The translations under genes were made by a program, and so were the position numbers. 64,000 nt of DNA from Mucilaginibacter limnophilus. Lineage in GTDB: Bacteria > Bacteroidota > Bacteroidia > Sphingobacteriales > Sphingobacteriaceae. Shown piece by piece: positions 60,456 to 64,000 of the stretch (positions are counted from its first letter, which is position 1; each line of letters opens with the position of its first letter). Under the pieces are notes generated by a model. That model did not search any database and had not been told where the DNA came from. It saw only the letters and a program-made list of their open reading frames with translations. The stretch is from NCBI RefSeq assembly GCF_004005815.1, contig NZ_SACK01000009.1, forward strand, positions 118,454 to 182,453. Reading direction: 5' to 3'.

Positions 60456-61337
60456 TTATTTATGCGGGGGATTAAGCTGCGGTATATCAAATTTCTCTTC
60501 CCTCGAAAGTATATCAACCTTTAATCCACGGATGGTTACAGGTGTTTCGTCGTCAAACTTTGTGATATTGGTTCCTCTGCTGTTGTGTCCGTTTATAATG
60601 ATGATAACGCCGCAACCCACCACTTCGGCCTTGGTGCCGTTACGAACAATTATCGCGGTGTCTTCTTCAATGCCGATACCAATACTTGATGGATTGGTAG
60701 CAATTACCTGCGCCATGCGCACAAACCGGCCGCGGTTTACAAAGTGAGTATCGATACATACATCTTTTAAGAACTCAAGCCCCGTTGTGATTTTAACATT
60801 ACCTGCTATCATTTCATTACGGCCAACACCGGCATATATCATAGGTGTTGATAGCGCCATGGCTCCCGCGCTTGTACCGGCGATAACAAGCTTATCATGT
60901 ATATATCGCTTTTTAAGCAGCACCATCATTTGTGTGCCGCCGTATATCGATGTGAGTTTAAGCTGATCGCCGCCGGCAAAAAATATGGCATCAGCACTTT
61001 GCAGCCGCGGCTTCAACTCTTCAAAATTTATCTCCTCACGAGCATCATGATGAATATGATTAATGGTAGCTACGCCAAGTTCGGTAAAAGCATCGCGATA
61101 TTTTTTAAAGGTACCTTCTATATCTTCAGTACCGGCTGTAGTTATTAATTCAACTACTGAATTTTCCGCAGGAATAAGTTTGACAAAGCAGTCCAGCACT
61201 TCGTTATGAACAGGCACATTATGTCCGTTTTCGTCTTTTTCGTTATCGACCTCTTTTTTTTCCGCGCCGCCTATTACCATTAAAATACCTTTAGGGGTGG
61301 GGCATTCGGTATTGTCTGTTTGCTCAGTAGTAGTCAT
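60456..61337 (-). CDS. cyanophycinase
   Basis: 293 residues, S51 family. The catalytic serine is S156 in AGTSAGAMALSTP. The fold start GILMVIGGAEKKE and FFAGGDQLKLTSIYGG match cyanophycinases, which break cyanophycin (multi-L-arginyl-poly-aspartate) to beta-Asp-Arg dipeptides. No cyanophycin synthetase is in the window, so it may act on stored or imported polymer or be a related peptidase. Confidence 0.9.
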   Translation of the reverse strand: MTTTEQTDNTECPTPKGILMVIGGAEKKEVDNEKDENGHNVPVHNEVLDCFVKLIPAENSVVELITTAGTEDIEGTFKKYRDAFTELGVATINHIHHDAREEINFEELKPRLQSADAIFFAGGDQLKLTSIYGGTQMMVLLKKRYIHDKLVIAGTSAGAMALSTPMIYAGVGRNEMIAGNVKITTGLEFLKDVCIDTHFVNRGRFVRMAQVIATNPSSIGIGIEEDTAIIVRNGTKAEVVGCGVIIIINGHNSRGTNITKFDDETPVTIRGLKVDILSREEKFDIPQLNPPHK

Positions 61338-61352
61338 AATGTTTTATATGGT

Positions 61353-62012
61353 TTATTTGCCTGTTTCCATATGCGGCGCGTCAACCGGTTTTGATTCGGG
61401 TGAGCCTTTTTGGCGTAGGAAGATGGTTAAAATAACAATTGATGCTACAGACAAAAATTCACTTTGCCAGTTTTGAAAAGTTTCGAACCAAAACAAAGGT
61501 TCGGTAATAAATGATGCGAGGCTTTCTGCCGGCTGACCTTTTATCAACTGTTCATTATTATAATCCTGCCAACTGCCATACAAGTGCATTCCCCAGCTAA
61601 AGAAAAATAAGATAAAAAATACTATTGACAATGAATTACTATAAAGCTTCAGTATCCAGCCACCTTTCTTAACCGGGCCGGGTGCCTTTAGATGCGCGCG
61701 TGGTTCGCGGTCAACATCCTCAGGTTCGTCAAGTTTTTTTGATTCGGCTGATCCTACTTGTCTTAAGCCAACAGTAAGTACTACATAAAGCGCCATCTGC
61801 AAAAATTCACTTTGAAAATTTTCAAAAGTAGCCGAGATAAAATGGCCCGATTGCAAATAAGCGGTAAACGCAACATGTGCTGCATGCTCCTCTTCAAGCT
61901 CCTGGTTGTGTTCCTTCCAGCCAAAATAAGCTTGCAAGCCCAGTGTTATTATAAATATGCTTAAGAAAAATATTGATAATCCGTTTCGGTAAAAAAAGCT
62001 ATGCTTCTTCAT
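61353..62012 (-). CDS. DUF6766 membrane protein, internally duplicated
   Basis: 219 residues with four membrane helices as two tandem copies. In the first half, YRNGLSIFFLSIFIITLGLQ ... FENFQSEFLQMALYVVLTVG ... GSAESK; in the second, YSNSLSIVFFILFFFSWGMH ... FQNWQSEFLSVASIVILTIF ... GSPESK. Copies are joined by an acidic/basic linker. Function unknown. It sits 15 bp from cyanophycinase. Confidence 0.85.
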   Translation of the reverse strand: MKKHSFFYRNGLSIFFLSIFIITLGLQAYFGWKEHNQELEEEHAAHVAFTAYLQSGHFISATFENFQSEFLQMALYVVLTVGLRQVGSAESKKLDEPEDVDREPRAHLKAPGPVKKGGWILKLYSNSLSIVFFILFFFSWGMHLYGSWQDYNNEQLIKGQPAESLASFITEPLFWFETFQNWQSEFLSVASIVILTIFLRQKGSPESKPVDAPHMETGK

Positions 62013-62112
62013 TGCAAATATTTTAGGGTGATTATATCACTAATAACTATCCATTTGCAATTTTGTTGGGACGGGCTCTTTTCTTTCTAACTAAATATTA
62101 TTTTATTAATAA

Positions 62113-63480
62113 TTAAATTGGCTTTGAAAGAATACGCAATTCTTTAGGATAATAATTATTGACACGGTTTGGCAGCAACTTCGCCCAGCCAAGTGAAAGC
62201 CCTTCGTATTCAATCAGGCTCCAGCCTTTATCTGTAGTATCTAAAATGAGGTTGTCTTTTCGCAGGTAAGCAATGGCGTCGTCGTAATTCAGTACGGTTT
62301 GTAAAACCGCATCCTTATTTATAATGTTGCTTAAGGCTAATTCGTGATCGGGTATCAGGTCGTTTCCCGCCAGTTTGCCAATCCTTACGCCCGACTTCTT
62401 TATATATAATTGCTTATGCAAGGTGTTCAGGCTTTCCTTATGCTCACGTGAAATAGCCAGCCAGTCGTCATTCACCTTTAAATAATAGTAGTCATCAGGC
62501 TGATCTATGTATGATCTAACCATGTCAATTTCACGGGCAGGCAATTTTTGCTGCGCGTTATTTTTATAAGCAGATACCTCGCCGGAATTATCTTTCTTTT
62601 TCAGGCAGGCAGCAAATAAGCCCTCACCCTCTACCTGGCCGGGATAAAAGCGATAACCGAACGCGCTGTACTTTTCTGAGCGGCTAACAACAATCCCCCA
62701 AGCGGCATCCACAGGTATTTCTACCGTTTCTAAGTCAAACTCATCGCAAAGCCAGTCCAGTATATCTTCATTCTCCTGATGTGAGTATGAGCATGTACTA
62801 TATATAAGGTAACCATCCTCTTTCAAGGCAGGGTAAACATCAGCCAGTATGCGTTGCTGACGCTGATGGCAAAGTTGTACGTTGGCTTCGCTCCATTCGT
62901 TCATGGCCTCCGGGTCTTTCCTAAACATACCCGAGCCCGAGCAGGGTGCATCAACTATCATTACATCAAAAAAGCCTTTTAATTTAGAAAAGTCGCGAGG
63001 GTCATTATTAGTAACAATAGAATTTGCCGTACCCCAGCGGGTAAGGTTATCACTCAATATAGGAACTCGTGTTTTGATAATCTCATTTGCTACCAGTAAG
63101 TCGTCTTTATTTAAAGCTGAATTTATTAAAGTACTTTTTCCGCCGGGTGCGCCGCAAAGATCAAGCACTTTTATGGCCTCGTCATTTGGCTTTATATAAT
63201 TAAATATATAACCTATGAACATTGACGATGCCTCCTGTACATAATAAGCGCCGGCATGAAACAGGGGGTCAAAAGTGAACGACGGGCGGTTTTCCAAATA
63301 AAAACCTTCATCACACCAAGGCACCTGTCTGCCATTTTTTACCCCAGATGGCTTAAAAGGATTGATTCGGATAGACACCGGAGCACCATTTTGGTGTGCA
63401 TTTACAAAATTTTGCTCATTAAAACCGGACTCTACTCTTAAGGAGTTGATGAAGTTTTCAGGAAAAATGACGTTGTTCAT
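62113..63480 (-). CDS. rRNA (cytosine-C5)-methyltransferase, RsmF-like
   Basis: 455 residues, NOL1/NOP2/Sun family. The SAM motif is LDLCGAPGGKSTLI; catalytic cysteines are in VDAPCSGSGMFRKD and LIYSTCSYSHQENE. A C-terminal PUA-like domain follows. It makes m5C in rRNA or tRNA; RsmF-type by length and C-terminal domain. Near the right-edge rRNA operon. Confidence 0.92.
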   Translation of the reverse strand: MNNVIFPENFINSLRVESGFNEQNFVNAHQNGAPVSIRINPFKPSGVKNGRQVPWCDEGFYLENRPSFTFDPLFHAGAYYVQEASSMFIGYIFNYIKPNDEAIKVLDLCGAPGGKSTLINSALNKDDLLVANEIIKTRVPILSDNLTRWGTANSIVTNNDPRDFSKLKGFFDVMIVDAPCSGSGMFRKDPEAMNEWSEANVQLCHQRQQRILADVYPALKEDGYLIYSTCSYSHQENEDILDWLCDEFDLETVEIPVDAAWGIVVSRSEKYSAFGYRFYPGQVEGEGLFAACLKKKDNSGEVSAYKNNAQQKLPAREIDMVRSYIDQPDDYYYLKVNDDWLAISREHKESLNTLHKQLYIKKSGVRIGKLAGNDLIPDHELALSNIINKDAVLQTVLNYDDAIAYLRKDNLILDTTDKGWSLIEYEGLSLGWAKLLPNRVNNYYPKELRILSKPI

Positions 63481-63602
63481 AGCTTTTCAAAGATACAATT
63501 TATGGCTAACAGCAGCCATTAAGATGTTGCAACCGATAATATATCGTCGCAGATAATTAGTTTTCAGCGAGTTATAAAACCTGTAAATTTTTTAAAATTT
63601 TG

Positions 63603-63635
63603 TTTGGAGTGATGGACAAAATCTGTGTACATTTG
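63603..63635 (+). promoter_or_regulatory. rRNA operon promoter P1
   Basis: TTTG (63603-63606) and TACATTTG (63628-63635, exact TAnnTTTG), 21 bp apart, lie upstream of the rRNA leader. Confidence 0.55.
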
Positions 63636-63699
63636 TGACCGCTCAAATCAAAACGGGCGTTGTTATTTGAAAGGTTGAGAAAAAAAAGAATTCGAAAAA

Positions 63700-64000
63700 A
63701 AGTGAAAAAAACACTTGACACGAATAGAAAAAATTTCTCATCTTTGCAGCCGCTTCGGTAACGAAGCAAAAGCCTGAAAAGGCAAGCCAAATGCGATTTT
63801 TGGCAAATAAAATTGAAAGCATTTGATCAGCAATTGATCGATTGAAATAAGTTCTCTGAGACAGAGAGCGACGAAAGTTCTTTAAAGGAAAGATAATCAT
63901 GTAGCGTAGCGGGCTATGTTAAGTGCAGAGAAAGCGAAAGCAGACGAGGCACAAAGAGTAACATAGTACTGTCAATTAAACTACTCTAAGAAGAGTAGAA
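63700..64000 (+). other. rRNA operon leader, 16S gene outside the window
   Basis: About 300 bases without an ORF, with a purine-rich promoter region, a run with an antiterminator-like AGTTCTTTAAAGG (about 63876), and a tail ending TTAAACTACTCTAAGAAGAG. I recall this as the sequence before 16S rRNA in Sphingobacteriaceae. The 16S gene should begin just past the right edge. Confidence 0.75.
63715..63746 (+). promoter_or_regulatory. rRNA operon promoter P2
   Basis: TTGACA (63715-63720) and CATCTTTG (63739-63746, one mismatch to TAnnTTTG) with an 18-bp spacer. It lies about 255 bp from the window edge and follows the poly-A tract 63670-63710. Confidence 0.6.

Overview
The window is chromosomal DNA of a Bacteroidota bacterium, most likely Sphingobacteriaceae (Mucilaginibacter/Pedobacter-like). 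I base this on protein composition (DUF5686, DUF3098, SPFH/GYF, CrtW/CruF and imelysin families), on several TAnnTTTG -7 boxes of the Bacteroidota primary sigma factor, and on an rRNA-operon leader of Sphingobacteriaceae type at the right edge. The genus is an inference from memory of such sequences. I see no transposase, integrase, prophage, CRISPR array or tRNA gene. The gene content is mostly core and housekeeping, with small accessory insertions.

Layout. 1-6.3 kb: the end of an alpha-L-rhamnosidase, a large DUF5686 outer-membrane protein, kbl, pheS, a lipoprotein with a degenerate Rieske fold and a TetR regulator. 6.3-10 kb: a membrane protein / winged-helix regulator / CreD unit with repeated operator-like sites, then a small membrane protein and a di-iron protein. 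10.2-12.3 kb: a sensor kinase whose membrane domain resembles the plant ethylene receptor, with its response regulator. 12.3-21.7 kb: rlmD with a repetitive tail, a phosphoribosyltransferase, a probable small RNA, a thioredoxin, a Gln-rich DUF6600 protein, a 2OG oxygenase, a LysE exporter, a DUF2157 protein and a ceramidase-like enzyme. 21.7-26 kb: ribF, truB, uppP, DUF3098 and ftsX on the minus strand, interrupted between truB and ribF by a GIY-YIG gene lying between two copies of a palindromic repeat. 26-34 kb: an ABC exporter, truA (which carries repeat sequence inside its coding region), a zinc-ribbon/SPFH-GYF pair, a JmjC-like cupin protein and hemH.

34.3-38.3 kb is a carotenoid-tailoring cluster (crtW, ispH, cruF, a family 2 glycosyltransferase and an acyltransferase). 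It predicts a ketolated, hydroxylated, glycosylated and acylated monocyclic pigment. 38.3-46.1 kb: waaA, a UDP-glucuronate decarboxylase-like gene, galE, a MacB-like permease, an IscA-type protein and a methylmalonyl-CoA mutase catalytic subunit without a B12 domain. 46.4-53.2 kb: dnaA, an NTF2-like protein, a Uma2 nuclease, a NUDIX hydrolase, a lemA/TPM/TPM group and an FAD oxidoreductase.

53.2-57.4 kb is a minus-strand cluster of porin, Rieske lipoprotein, imelysin and di-heme cytochrome, which I read as an envelope iron/redox system. Three direct repeats at 11-bp spacing lie upstream of it. 57.5-63.5 kb: DinB, an HMA-like protein, an ECF sigma factor, a CoA-binding protein, a DUF3606 protein, CinA, cyanophycinase, an internally duplicated DUF6766 protein and an RsmF-type methyltransferase. 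The last 0.4 kb is a rRNA-operon promoter and leader, cut before the 16S gene.

The observations most worth a second look are the ethylene-receptor-like kinase, the repeat-bracketed GIY-YIG cassette, repeat sequence inside truA, the winged-helix/CreD operator pair, the candidate small RNA near 15.04-15.12 kb, the iron/redox cluster and the solitary di-iron protein.
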